From positions 416,860-480,859 of the forward strand of contig NZ_BCFL01000021.1 in the NCBI RefSeq assembly GCF_002217755.1: 64,000 nt of DNA. The letters run 5' to 3'. This document shows, in pieces, positions 8,383-16,568 of this stretch (positions are counted from its first letter, which is position 1; every line of letters begins with the position of its first letter). A program made the position numbers and the translations under genes. Below the pieces are notes generated by a model. That model worked only from the letters and a program-made list of their open reading frames with translations, did no database searches and had not been told where the DNA came from. This stretch comes from Streptomyces hyaluromycini. GTDB lineage: Bacteria > Actinomycetota > Actinomycetes > Streptomycetales > Streptomycetaceae.

Positions 8383-8973
8383 TCAGGACTCGGCCGGCAG
8401 CGCCGCGTCGATGAGGACGGCGGCCGCCTCCCGGGCGACCGCGCCCACCGACGGGTCGCGGTCCATCCGCGCGGACACCACGCCCCCGTCGTACAGCAGG
8501 TGCAGGCGGCGGCCGAGCGCCCCGGGATCCGGGGCGCCGGCATCCCGGGCGAGGTCGGTGAACAGGGCCCGGACCCAGGCGCGGGAGACGTCGGAGGCCT
8601 CCTCGATGGCGCTGCCGTGCTTGGCCTCGGCGCTGGCCGCCATGAACGCGCACCCGTGGTAGTCCTGCTCGCTGAAGAGTTCGGCCTGCGCGTCGAAGAC
8701 GGCCAGCAGCCGGTCCCGCGGGTTGCCGGCGGCGTCGACAGCGCGCAGCAGCCGCTCGGTCAGCCTGGCGTGCCGGGATTCGAGGTAGGCCCGGATGAGC
8801 TGTTCCTTGCCGCCGAAGGTGTTGTACAGCGAGGCCTTGGCGACGCCGGCGTGCTCGATGATCCGGTCGATCCCGACCGTCTGCACGCCCTCCGCGTAGA
8901 ACAGCTCGTTCGCCGCCGAGAGCAGCCGCTCCCGTGCGGTGGGGGCCTTGGCGGCAGTCGACGTCTTCGTCAT
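8383..8973 (-). CDS. TetR/AcrR-family transcriptional regulator
   Basis: A 196-aa repressor-type protein. The N-terminal TetR helix-turn-helix is clear: ARERLLSAANELFYAEGVQT, then IDRIIEHAGVAKASLYNTFG. The ligand-binding domain has no recognised specificity. The ATG at 8973 is preceded by GGAAGGTGAG. It lies 63 bases downstream of an MFS exporter gene on the same strand, and near-palindromes with AGAC/GTCT arms occur both between the two genes and in front of the MFS gene, so it most likely represses the exporter and itself. Confidence is high for family and moderate for target. Confidence 0.92.
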   Translation of the reverse strand: MTKTSTAAKAPTARERLLSAANELFYAEGVQTVGIDRIIEHAGVAKASLYNTFGGKEQLIRAYLESRHARLTERLLRAVDAAGNPRDRLLAVFDAQAELFSEQDYHGCAFMAASAEAKHGSAIEEASDVSRAWVRALFTDLARDAGAPDPGALGRRLHLLYDGGVVSARMDRDPSVGAVAREAAAVLIDAALPAES

Positions 8974-9020
8974 GCCACTCACCTTCCCGTCACTTCCGGA
9001 CTTCCACTCTATGGCTGACC

Positions 9021-9030
9021 AGACCGGTCT
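9021..9030. promoter_or_regulatory. Possible TetR operator half-set before tetR gene
   Basis: A perfect 10-bp palindrome AGACCGGTCT, 48 bases upstream of the tetR start. Its AGAC/GTCT arms resemble the sites before the MFS gene at 10414-10465. Confidence 0.4.
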
Positions 9031-9036
9031 ACTCAG

Positions 9037-10356
9037 TCAGCGTGCCTGCGTGAGGCTCTCGGGCTGCTCCGCCCGGACCGTCACCGACTGCGCGCCGCCG
9101 GACGCCACCTTCACCCCGGGTCCGCTCTGCGGCCTGCCGTGCCGCAGCAGCAGGGCGGCCAGGGCCAGCAGCGCCAGGGCGATGACCACCGCGCCGTACT
9201 CCTCGGAGGTCGGGACCAGCCCGCCCCCGTGCACCACCAGCGCGCCGGCGGCGACCGAGGGGACGCCCATGCCGAGATAGGCGACGACGAACAGCAGCGA
9301 CAGCACGCCCGAGCTCTCGTGGGGCTCGGCCAGCGGCAGCACGGTGCGGATGCCGCCCTGGAAACCGCTGCCGAAGCCGAGGCCGGCGACGGCCGTGCCG
9401 ACGAAGAACAGCCCCGGGGCGCTCAGATCCACGGCGACCAGGGTCAGGGCGACCCCGGCGACGAGCGCGCCGATGCCGGTGTACATCACGGTCGTGGACT
9501 GCGCCTTGCGCAGCGCGAGGACCGAGGCGGCCGCGACGAACGCGAGGACGAAGAGGCCGAGACCGCCCCAGACGGCGGAGGTGGAGCCGACCAGGGTGCG
9601 GACCAGGGCGGGGCCGAGGGAGCCGTAGAACCCGGCGAGGGCCCAGACGGCGAAGATGACGGGTGCCGCCGCGAGGACCGCGCCGCGGACCGTGCGCGGC
9701 AGCCTGATCTCGGGCACCAGGCTGGCCAGGGCGCCCGGCTGCTTGGTGACGGTCTCGTCGATCAGGGCGACGGCGACGGCCTGGGCGGCGAACACGGCCA
9801 GCAGGCCGAGGTAGATCGCGTGGGTCGGGGCGGGCAGGTACTGCACGACGAAGCCGCTGACCAGAGAGCCCGTCGCGGTGCCGAGGCCGGGGGCGAAGGC
9901 GTTCGCCAGGGTGCCGCGGGAGCGGTTGATGTCCATCATCGCGGCGCCGACCGCGCCGAGGGCGGCGCCGGTGGACAGGCCCTGGACGATGCGGGCGACG
10001 AGCAGTTCGCCGACGCCCCCGGCGGTGGAGAAGATCAGCATCGCGGCGGCCTGGGCGGCGATCGCGGTGATCAGGACCGGGCGGCGGCCGACGTGGTCGG
10101 ACAGCTTGCCGAGGACCAGCAGGCCGGAGAGGACGGCGATCGCGTAGACACCGAAGACGACCGTGGTGGTGATCGGGGTGAACCCCCATTCGGCCTGGTA
10201 GGTCGCGTAGAGCGGGGTGGGCGCGCTGGAGGCGGCGAGGAAGGAGACGACGACGGAGGCGAGCAGGTAGAACGCGGCGCGCGGCGGGATCGGCTTGCGC
10301 GTCGCCCTGGGGCGCTCGGCACGCTGGGTTCGCTCGTGCGGTGCGAGGTGGTTCAT
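9037..10356 (-). CDS. MFS transporter, probable drug exporter
   Basis: A 439-aa integral membrane protein with about 12 hydrophobic segments. The MFS loop 2-3 signature is present (VLGKLSDHVGRRPVLITA), as is a long run of transmembrane helices from AAFYLLASVVVSFLAA to ALALLALAALLLRHG. The short charged N-terminus (MNHLAPHERTQRAERPRATR) is cytoplasmic. The ATG at 10356 has GCGAAGGAT upstream; open extensions further up would run through the operators. It is probably controlled by the adjacent TetR protein. The substrate is unknown; the TetR pairing suggests an efflux role. Confidence 0.9.
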   Translation of the reverse strand: MNHLAPHERTQRAERPRATRKPIPPRAAFYLLASVVVSFLAASSAPTPLYATYQAEWGFTPITTTVVFGVYAIAVLSGLLVLGKLSDHVGRRPVLITAIAAQAAAMLIFSTAGGVGELLVARIVQGLSTGAALGAVGAAMMDINRSRGTLANAFAPGLGTATGSLVSGFVVQYLPAPTHAIYLGLLAVFAAQAVAVALIDETVTKQPGALASLVPEIRLPRTVRGAVLAAAPVIFAVWALAGFYGSLGPALVRTLVGSTSAVWGGLGLFVLAFVAAASVLALRKAQSTTVMYTGIGALVAGVALTLVAVDLSAPGLFFVGTAVAGLGFGSGFQGGIRTVLPLAEPHESSGVLSLLFVVAYLGMGVPSVAAGALVVHGGGLVPTSEEYGAVVIALALLALAALLLRHGRPQSGPGVKVASGGAQSVTVRAEQPESLTQAR

Positions 10357-10413
10357 CGGAGATCCTTCGCGGGGACGGGGCCGAAGATCGTCGGTTCGGA
10401 GGTCCTTGGTGAG

Positions 10414-10465
10414 TAGACAGGTCTGTCTGTCCTCCCTGGCCAACCGGATAGACAGGTCTGTCTAT
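10414..10465. promoter_or_regulatory. Twin palindromic operators upstream of the MFS gene
   Basis: Two related palindromes: TAGACAGGTCTGTCTG at 10414-10429 and ATAGACAGGTCTGTCTAT at 10448-10465, with 8-bp arms around a GT centre in the second. They lie 58-109 bases before the MFS start, and centre to centre they are 35 bases apart. This is a typical arrangement for TetR dimers. Confidence 0.75.
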
Positions 10466-10673
10466 TCCGCCGGGCGAAAGATTCTTCGGAATTTCTCCGT
10501 GCCCCCGACCGTGCTCAGGCGGCGTCGCCGGTCGCACGGAACGCGCGGCTGCCCGGGCCGGTCCGGCGGGCGTGGTCCTCACCCGTTCATGTGATGCCGG
10601 GGCGGCAAGGGCTCATGCTGTGATCGGGAACGGGTCGGTGCGCGAGCCGCACTCACGGCAGAAGGAGACCACC

Positions 10674-10931
10674 ATGACCGGTTTCGCCCCCATCCCTGAT
10701 CACGACCTGCGTTCTGCGGCGGCCGAGGCGCTGCGCACGGTCGATCTGCGGGAGGCCGGCGCCGGGATCCCGGACAACAACAAGCAGGCGCAGCTCAAGG
10801 TGTGGATGGACATGGTGGTAGCCCGCGCGGCCGAACTGATGCCGACGGCCTGGGAGAAGCGGATCGGCGGGACCGACATCTTTCGTTCCGGCCATCTCAA
10901 CGCCGTCGCGTGGAGCGTCTTCATCGACTGA
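10674..10931 (+). CDS. Small hypothetical protein upstream of DyP peroxidase
   Basis: An 85-aa soluble protein with a good ribosome binding site (GAAGGAG at 10661-10667, six bases before ATG). It has an amphipathic N-terminal part (DHDLRSAAAEALRTVDLREA) and a compact C-terminal part (WEKRIGGTDIFRSGHLNAVAW). There is no signal peptide and no motif I recognise. It lies 61 bases before the DyP peroxidase on the same strand and may be co-transcribed with it. Function unknown. Confidence 0.7.
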   Translation: MTGFAPIPDHDLRSAAAEALRTVDLREAGAGIPDNNKQAQLKVWMDMVVARAAELMPTAWEKRIGGTDIFRSGHLNAVAWSVFID

Positions 10932-10992
10932 ACGCCGTCAACCCCGAGTATGTGTACGACAGACCGTGTGCCGATCGCATCGGGAGGACGCG

Positions 10993-11958
10993 TTGACCAC
11001 TGAACCCCAGTCCGTGCCGGGAGCCGAACCGCAGCCGGTGCTCGGCCCGTTGACCACCGCCGCGATCTTCCTGGTGCTCACCGTCCGCCCCGGCGGCGAG
11101 GAGACGGCACGGGAGGTGCTGGGCGATCTCCGCGCGCTGGAGCGCAGCTTCGGGTTCGGTACCCCGGAGGCCGCGTTGAGCTGTGTGGCGGGGATCGGCT
11201 CCGCCGCCTGGGACCGCCTGTTCGACCACCCCCGCCCGGCGGGCCTGCACCCCTTCCGGCCGCTGGAGGGGCCCCGGCACACCGCGGTCGCCACCCCCGG
11301 CGACCTCCTCCTGCACATCCGGGCCACCCGGTTCGACCTCTGCTTCGGGCTCGCCGCCGAGATCATGCGCCGGCTGCGCGACGCGGTGACCGTCGAGGAC
11401 GAGGTGCCGGGCTTCAAGTACCTCGACGCCCGCGACCTGCTGGGCTTCGTCGACGGCACCGAGAACCCGGTCGGCGCCGCCGCCTGCCGGGCCGTCCTGA
11501 TCGGCGCGGAGGACCCCGGCCATGCCGGCGGCAGCTACGTGGTCGTACAGAAGTACGTCCACGACCTCGACGCGTGGAACGCGCTGCCCGCCGAGACGCA
11601 GGAGCGGATCATCGGGCGTACGAAGGCCACCAACCTCGAACTGGCGGAGCCGGCCTCCCACGTGGACCTGAACACGATCACCGGACCGGACGGCGAGGAA
11701 CAGCAGATCCTGCGGGACAACATGCCGTTCGGCAGCCCCGGCGGCGGCGAGTTCGGCACCTACTTCATCGGGTACGCCCGGACGCCGGACGTCATCGAGC
11801 ACATGCTGCGCAACATGTTCCTCGGCACCGCCGACGCCACCCACGACCGGATCCTCGACTTCTCCACCGCGATCACCGGCACACTCTTCTTCGTGCCGTC
11901 CGACGACTTCCTGGACGACCTGCCCGCGCTCCCCGAAGCCGGGCGGAGAGGACGATGA
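10993..11958 (+). CDS. Dye-decolourising (DyP-type) heme peroxidase
   Basis: A 321-aa heme peroxidase that oxidises substrates with hydrogen peroxide. The DyP signature is seen as LLGFVDGTENPVG (the GxxDG region with the distal aspartate), followed by GGSYVVVQKYVHDLDAWNAL, and near the C-terminus NMPFG, FGTYFIGYARTPDVIEHML and the LFFVPSDDFL ending. There is no Tat or Sec signal, so it should be cytoplasmic, as in the B-type. Start TTG 10993 is chosen for GGGAGG six bases before it; the open frame goes back to 10966. An alpha/beta hydrolase follows after 7 bases. Confidence 0.92.
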   Translation: MTTEPQSVPGAEPQPVLGPLTTAAIFLVLTVRPGGEETAREVLGDLRALERSFGFGTPEAALSCVAGIGSAAWDRLFDHPRPAGLHPFRPLEGPRHTAVATPGDLLLHIRATRFDLCFGLAAEIMRRLRDAVTVEDEVPGFKYLDARDLLGFVDGTENPVGAAACRAVLIGAEDPGHAGGSYVVVQKYVHDLDAWNALPAETQERIIGRTKATNLELAEPASHVDLNTITGPDGEEQQILRDNMPFGSPGGGEFGTYFIGYARTPDVIEHMLRNMFLGTADATHDRILDFSTAITGTLFFVPSDDFLDDLPALPEAGRRGR

Positions 11959-11965
11959 GACAGAC

Positions 11966-12634
11966 ATGTCCGCACATGTGATCGTGCTGCCGGGCGGCGG
12001 CTACGTGCAGCACGCCCAGCACGAGGCCGAGCCGGTCGCCGAGTGGCTCACCGGGCTGGGGCTGGGCCTGGCGGCGAGCGTCTTCCGGTACCCCCTCGAC
12101 GTCCGGCATCCGGTGCCCCTCGAAGCGCTGCGCGCCGAGATCCGGCGCCTGCGCGCCGAAGGGGCCGACCGGATCGGGCTCGTGGGGTTCTCGGCGGGCG
12201 GGCATCTCGCGGGTCTGGCGGCCCTGGCCGCGGACCACGACGTCCGGACGTCGGTGCAGTTCGCCGTGCTCGGCTACGCCATCACCTCGATGGAGACCGA
12301 GACCTACCGGCCCTCGCGGATCGTCCTGCTGGGCGAGGACGCCTCGCCGGAGCTGCGCCGGGCCACCTCGCTCGACGCGCTGGTGACCCCGGCGGCGCCG
12401 CCGTTCTTCCTCTGGCACACGGCGGAGGACCCGTACGTCTGGCCGGAGCACACCTACCGTCTGGCCACGGCCCTGGCCGCCAACGACGTGCCGCACACCG
12501 TGCACGTCTATCCCCACGGCCCGCACAGCCTGGGCCTCGCCCACGGCGCGGGCGAGGCCTCGACCTGGACCCGCTCGGCGGCGGCCTGGCTGGCCGAACA
12601 GACCGGCTCCGCAACCCCTCCTGGACGGCACTGA
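11966..12634 (+). CDS. Alpha/beta hydrolase, acetyl-esterase-like
   Basis: A 222-aa serine hydrolase. The oxyanion-hole motif is near the start (VLPGGGY), the nucleophile elbow is GFSAGGHLAG (about residues 74-83), the acid is probably in HTAEDPYVWPEH and the catalytic histidine in YPHGPHSLGLA. It fits the small carboxylesterase/acetylxylan-esterase type without a signal peptide. It starts 7 bases after the DyP stop, and the barstar-like gene begins one base after its own stop, so these three are probably one operon. The natural substrate is unknown. Confidence 0.85.
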   Translation: MSAHVIVLPGGGYVQHAQHEAEPVAEWLTGLGLGLAASVFRYPLDVRHPVPLEALRAEIRRLRAEGADRIGLVGFSAGGHLAGLAALAADHDVRTSVQFAVLGYAITSMETETYRPSRIVLLGEDASPELRRATSLDALVTPAAPPFFLWHTAEDPYVWPEHTYRLATALAANDVPHTVHVYPHGPHSLGLAHGAGEASTWTRSAAAWLAEQTGSATPPGRH

Positions 12635-12635
12635 G

Positions 12636-12947
12636 ATGACGACGAGTCCGCATCTGGTCACCCTCGACCTCGCCGGGGTCGCCGACAAGGCCGGCCTCAT
12701 GGAGCGCGTCGCCTCCGCCCTGGCTCTGCCCGGCTGGTTCGGGCGCAACTGGGACGCCCTCACCGACAGCCTCCGCGACCCCTCGGTGTGGCCGCCGGAG
12801 ACCGTCGGCCGCGGGCTCCTGGTCGTCGTCACCGAGTGGCAGGGATACGCACGGACCCGGCCGGACGAGTGGGAGACCGCCCGGCGGGTGTTCACCGACG
12901 CGTCCGCCGACGAACCCGCGCTGACCATCGCTCTCGCCCTCGGCTGA
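12636..12947 (+). CDS. Barstar-family protein
   Basis: A 103-aa protein of the barstar (RNase inhibitor) fold: an N-terminal strand (LVTLDLAGVADKAGLMERVA), the family signature LPGWFGRNWDALTDSLRD, and a C-terminal strand. Barstars bind and block barnase-type RNases, but no RNase gene is seen nearby, so the partner is either elsewhere or this is a domesticated family member. It starts one base after the hydrolase stop. Confidence 0.88.
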   Translation: MTTSPHLVTLDLAGVADKAGLMERVASALALPGWFGRNWDALTDSLRDPSVWPPETVGRGLLVVVTEWQGYARTRPDEWETARRVFTDASADEPALTIALALG

Positions 12948-13102
12948 CCTCGTCCCCGTAGGTTCCTCCAAATGAGCTCTGACCTGCCTGGACCTTCGTC
13001 CCGGGCATGACGTACCGGTCCGCATGGGAGAATGAAGTACGTGCTTTTCCCTCTGGCCGGCCGGTCCGGGGGTCACCTCTGATCGACTGGGATGTGCGGC
13101 AC

Positions 13103-14545
13103 GTGCGTTTCCTCAATGACATCCAGCCCCCGTACGACCTGACGTACGACGACGTCTTCATGGTGCCGAGCCGCTCCGCGGTCGGCTCGCGTCAGGGCGT
13201 GGACCTCAACTCGCCGGACGGCACGGGCACCACCATCCCGCTCGTCGTCGCCAACATGACCGCGATCGCGGGCCGGCGGATGGCCGAGACGGTGGCCCGG
13301 CGCGGCGGACTCGTCGTGATCCCGCAGGACATCCCGATCGACGTGGTCACCGATGTCATCACCTGGGTGAAGAGCCGCCACCTGGTGCTGGACACCCCGA
13401 TCGTGCTGGCCCCGCACCAGACCGTCGCCGACGCGCTGGCCCTGCTGCCGAAGCGGGCGCACAACGCCGGTGTCGTCGTCGACGAGGACGGCCGTCCCGT
13501 GGGCGTCGTCACCGACCGGGACCTCACCGGAGTCGACCGCTTCACGCAGCTCGCCGAGGTCATGTCCCGTGACCTGCTGCTGCTCGACGCGGACATCGAC
13601 CCGCGCGAGGCCTTCAACAAGCTGGACGGCGCCAACCGCCGCTACGCCCCGGCGGTCGACCGGGACGGCAAGCTCGCCGGCATCCTCACCCGCAAGGGCG
13701 CCCTGCGCGCCACCCTGTACACCCCGGCGACCGACGCGCACGGCAGGCTGCGGATCGCCGCCGCCGTCGGCATCAACGGCGACTTCGCGGACAAGGCCAA
13801 GCAGTTGCTCGACGCGGGCGTCGACACGCTCGTCATCGACACCGCGCACGGTCACCAGGAGTCGATGATCAGCGCGATCAAGCTGGTCCGCGGCCTGGAC
13901 CCGCAGGTCCCGATCGCGGCCGGCAACATCGTCTCCGCCGAGGGCGTCAAGGACCTCGTCGACGCCGGCGCGGACATCATCAAGGTCGGTGTGGGACCCG
14001 GTGCCATGTGCACCACCCGCATGATGACCGGCGTCGGCCGGCCGCAGTTCTCGGCGGTCCTGGAGTGCGCAGCCGAGGCGCGCAAGTACGGCAAGCACGT
14101 CTGGGCCGACGGCGGTGTCCGGCACCCCCGTGACGTCGCCATGGCGCTCGCCGCCGGTGCCTCCAACGTGATGGTCGGCTCCTGGTTCGCGGGCACCTTC
14201 GAGTCCCCGGGCGACCTTCAGCAGGACGCCGACGGACGGCTGTACAAGGAGTCGTTCGGCATGGCCTCCGCGCGGGCGGTGCGCAACCGCACCTCGGACG
14301 AGTCGGCCTACGACCGCGCCCGCAAGGCGCTCTTCGAGGAGGGCATCTCCACCTCCCGGATGTTCCTGGACCCGGCCCGGCCGGGCGTGGAGGACCTGAT
14401 CGACTCGATCATCGCGGGGGTGCGGTCGTCGTGCACCTATGCCGGTGCCGGGTCGCTGGAGGAGTTCGCGGAGAAGGCGATCGTGGGGATCCAGAGCGCG
14501 GCGGGGTACGCGGAGGGCAAGCCGCTGCACGCCAGCTGGAGCTAG
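13103..14545 (+). CDS. guaB1: GuaB1-type IMP dehydrogenase-related protein (probable GMP reductase)
   Basis: A 480-aa TIM-barrel enzyme of the IMPDH/GMP reductase family with two CBS domains (about residues 95-205). The catalytic loop with its cysteine is intact: GVGPGAMCTTRMMTGVGRPQ. The N-terminus LTYDDVFMVPSRSAVGSR and the HVWADGGVRHPRD segment identify the actinobacterial GuaB1 branch rather than the biosynthetic GuaB2; mycobacterial members have been described as GMP reductases. The GTG at 13103 gives the family start (RFLNDIQPPYDLTYDDV); an open extension to 13007 is less likely. It is monocistronic here. The exact reaction in this organism is inferred. Confidence 0.9.
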   Translation: MRFLNDIQPPYDLTYDDVFMVPSRSAVGSRQGVDLNSPDGTGTTIPLVVANMTAIAGRRMAETVARRGGLVVIPQDIPIDVVTDVITWVKSRHLVLDTPIVLAPHQTVADALALLPKRAHNAGVVVDEDGRPVGVVTDRDLTGVDRFTQLAEVMSRDLLLLDADIDPREAFNKLDGANRRYAPAVDRDGKLAGILTRKGALRATLYTPATDAHGRLRIAAAVGINGDFADKAKQLLDAGVDTLVIDTAHGHQESMISAIKLVRGLDPQVPIAAGNIVSAEGVKDLVDAGADIIKVGVGPGAMCTTRMMTGVGRPQFSAVLECAAEARKYGKHVWADGGVRHPRDVAMALAAGASNVMVGSWFAGTFESPGDLQQDADGRLYKESFGMASARAVRNRTSDESAYDRARKALFEEGISTSRMFLDPARPGVEDLIDSIIAGVRSSCTYAGAGSLEEFAEKAIVGIQSAAGYAEGKPLHASWS

Positions 14546-14652
14546 CCGCTGCGCGTGGCAGACGGCGTGCAACAAAAGCGCGCGCCCGTGCTCTACTTCG
14601 TATACGGCTACCGCCGGTCCCCTCCTGCACCACCTGAGAGCTGAACGACCCC

Positions 14653-15105
14653 TTGCTTAACGATCTCGACGAACGCATCGTGCACGCCCTCGCCGAGGAC
14701 GCCCGCCGCTCCTACGCGGACATCGGGCAGCTGGTCGGCCTGTCCGCGCCTGCCGTCAAACGGCGCGTGGACCGGCTGCGCGCCACCGGGGCGATCACTG
14801 GATTCACCGTTCGGGTCGACCCGGCGGCCCTCGGCTGGGAGACCGAGGGGTTCGTCGAGATCTACTGCCGGCGCAACACGTCCCCGGAGACCATCCAGCG
14901 GGGCCTGGAGCGCTACCAGGAGGTGGTGGCCGCGTCGACGGTCACCGGTGAGGCCGACGCGGTCGTGCAGGTCTTCGCGTCCGACATGCGGCACTTCGAG
15001 AGGGTGCTGGAGCGGATCGCGGGGGAGCCGTTCGTGGAACGGACCAAGTCGGTGCTGGTGCTGTCCCCGCTGCTGCGGCGCTTCTCGTCGGGCGCACCGG
15101 GCTGA
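14653..15105 (+). CDS. Lrp/AsnC-family transcriptional regulator
   Basis: A 150-aa feast/famine regulator. The N-terminal AsnC helix-turn-helix is clear (DLDERIVHALAEDARRSYAD, then LVGLSAPAVKRRVDRLRATG) and is followed by the RAM ligand-binding domain (VTGEADAVVQVFASDMRHFE). It starts with TTG at 14653 in the classical MLNDLDERIV context. A second, double-length Lrp gene follows 70 bases downstream. It probably senses an amino acid. Confidence 0.92.
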   Translation: MLNDLDERIVHALAEDARRSYADIGQLVGLSAPAVKRRVDRLRATGAITGFTVRVDPAALGWETEGFVEIYCRRNTSPETIQRGLERYQEVVAASTVTGEADAVVQVFASDMRHFERVLERIAGEPFVERTKSVLVLSPLLRRFSSGAPG

Positions 15106-15175
15106 GCAGGGCGCACCGCTCCGGTGCCTTCGGTGGGGCTGCCGGGGCGTTCGCGGGGTCTGATGTACTGGGGTG

Positions 15176-16189
15176 ATGCCCCTGCCTCAGATGGACCCGT
15201 TGGATCTGCGCGTCATCGCGGCCCTCCAGGTGAACGGCAGGGCCTCGTGGCGATCGGTGGCGCAGGCCCTCGGCGAGGGCGAGCGGACGGTGGCCCGGCG
15301 GGGAACGCGCCTGCTGGAGAGCGGGCTGGTCCGGGTGGTCGGGCTGGAGAACTTCGCCGAGACGGTCGTGGTGCGGCTGCGCTGCCGGCCCGGCCGGGCG
15401 GCGGAGGCGGGCCGGGCCCTCGCGACCCGTGAGGACGCGGTGTTCAGCTGCCGGGTGACCGGCACGGACGACGTGGTGGCGGAGCTGCAGTGCCCCGCGG
15501 CCCGGCTGGCGGAGCTGACCGGCGAGGAACTGCCCGCACTGCCCGGCGTCGCGGCGATCGCCACGGACCCCGTGCTGCACTACTACCGCACCGCGCGGGA
15601 GTGGCGCCCGGGGCTGCTGACGCCCGCGGAGGCGGCGGCCCTGGAGCCGGCGGCGGTACCGGTGCAGGGGCCGACCCCGGCACCGGTGGACCGTACGCCG
15701 GACGAGCGGGCGATCCTGCGGGCGCTGGCCCGGGACGGGCGCCTGACCCTGGAGGAGCTGGCCGCGCTGGCGGGCGTGTCCAAGGCGACGGCCGGGCGGC
15801 GGCTCGAAGCGCTGCAGAGCAGTGCGCGCCTCGCGATCCGGGCCGTGGTCGAACCGGCCGCCCTGGGCTTTCCGGTCGAGGGCCTGCTGTGGGTACGGGT
15901 GCGGCCCGCGGCGACGGAGGAGACGGCGCGGCTGCTGCTGGGTCTGCCGGCGGTGCGCTATCTGGCCGCGCTGGCGGGCGATTTCCCGCTGCTGGTGAAC
16001 ACCGCGCACAGGTCGCGGGAGGAACTGCAGCGGTTCCTCGTCGACTCCGGGTGGGCTCGGGAGGTGGACCAGGTGCGGACGACGCTGGTGGTGGAGTCGC
16101 TGCGCCGGGGCGGGGCCGACGGGACCGATCACAACAGCGCCTCGGCATTGCACTTTGGCTCACTGGAGCCGGATCGCTTGTCTCTTTGA
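15176..16189 (+). CDS. Two-repeat Lrp/AsnC-family regulator
   Basis: A 337-aa protein made of two AsnC units in tandem. The first helix-turn-helix is LDLRVIAALQVNGRASWRSV (about residues 9-28) with a RAM-like domain behind it; the second is DERAILRALARDGRLTLEEL with LAGVSKATAGRRLEAL (from about residue 180). An Ala/Pro-rich linker joins the units. Such proteins probably form the Lrp dimer within one chain. The ATG at 15176 is preferred over the GTG at 15173. It lies directly upstream of the Cys-leader amine operon on the same strand and may regulate it; that is inference from position. Confidence 0.88.
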   Translation: MPLPQMDPLDLRVIAALQVNGRASWRSVAQALGEGERTVARRGTRLLESGLVRVVGLENFAETVVVRLRCRPGRAAEAGRALATREDAVFSCRVTGTDDVVAELQCPAARLAELTGEELPALPGVAAIATDPVLHYYRTAREWRPGLLTPAEAAALEPAAVPVQGPTPAPVDRTPDERAILRALARDGRLTLEELAALAGVSKATAGRRLEALQSSARLAIRAVVEPAALGFPVEGLLWVRVRPAATEETARLLLGLPAVRYLAALAGDFPLLVNTAHRSREELQRFLVDSGWAREVDQVRTTLVVESLRRGGADGTDHNSASALHFGSLEPDRLSL

Positions 16190-16231
16190 CTCACTCCTCT
16201 CGTCCGGATGTCGAGATTTCTCACATGCTTC

Positions 16232-16261
16232 TTGACGGTGTTTTCCCGCCGCGCCTAGCAT
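16232..16261 (+). promoter_or_regulatory. Probable vegetative promoter of the amine operon
   Basis: TTGACG at 16232-16237 and TAGCAT at 16256-16261 with an 18-base spacer, a good sigma-HrdB-type pair. The start of transcription would be near 16268, just before the leader peptide. Confidence 0.6.
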
Positions 16262-16284
16262 CCCGTGCCGTGGAGAAGAATTCC

Positions 16285-16353
16285 GTGCTGACCGCCCGCC
16301 GCGAGGTCGACCTGTGTCGCGTCGCGAGCGCCTGCTGTTGTCACGTGCGCTGA
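16285..16353 (+). CDS. Cysteine-rich leader peptide (22 aa) upstream of APC permease
   Basis: A short GTG-started reading frame with a GGAG box at 16272-16275. The peptide is 22 residues and has the core ARREVDLCRVASACCC: an arginine pair, VDLCR, then an S-A-C run ending in three consecutive cysteine codons (TGC TGT TGT). Short ORFs with an R-R-x-V-D-L-x-R core and terminal cysteines are known in streptomycetes as leader peptides upstream of nutrient-uptake genes, and Cys-rich uORFs in actinobacteria act as cysteine-responsive attenuators. It lies in a leader of about 300 nt before the permease gene at 16569. The remaining 16354-16568 is GC-rich and may hold the attenuator structures. Confidence 0.75.
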   Translation: MLTARREVDLCRVASACCCHVR

Positions 16354-16568
16354 CGCGCCCTGCCGGACACTTTCCCGGACCCGCGCGGGCCTGACCCGGC
16401 CCCGGTCCCGCCCTCCGCGCCACCGCTCCCACCCCGTCCCGCGTTCACGCGCTCCTTCGCGCACCCCGCGTCCGCCCGGTCCTGCCCAAGGCTCCCGCGT
16501 GCCCGGACGCCGGCCTGTACCCCCCTTCAAGCGCCCTTTGTGCGCCGCGCCCTTCACGGAAGACACCC

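Noticed and set aside
10672..12947. A toxin-antitoxin or encapsulin-type system built on DyP, hydrolase and barstar
   Set aside because: No RNase toxin or encapsulin shell gene is present; the barstar-like protein alone does not support it.
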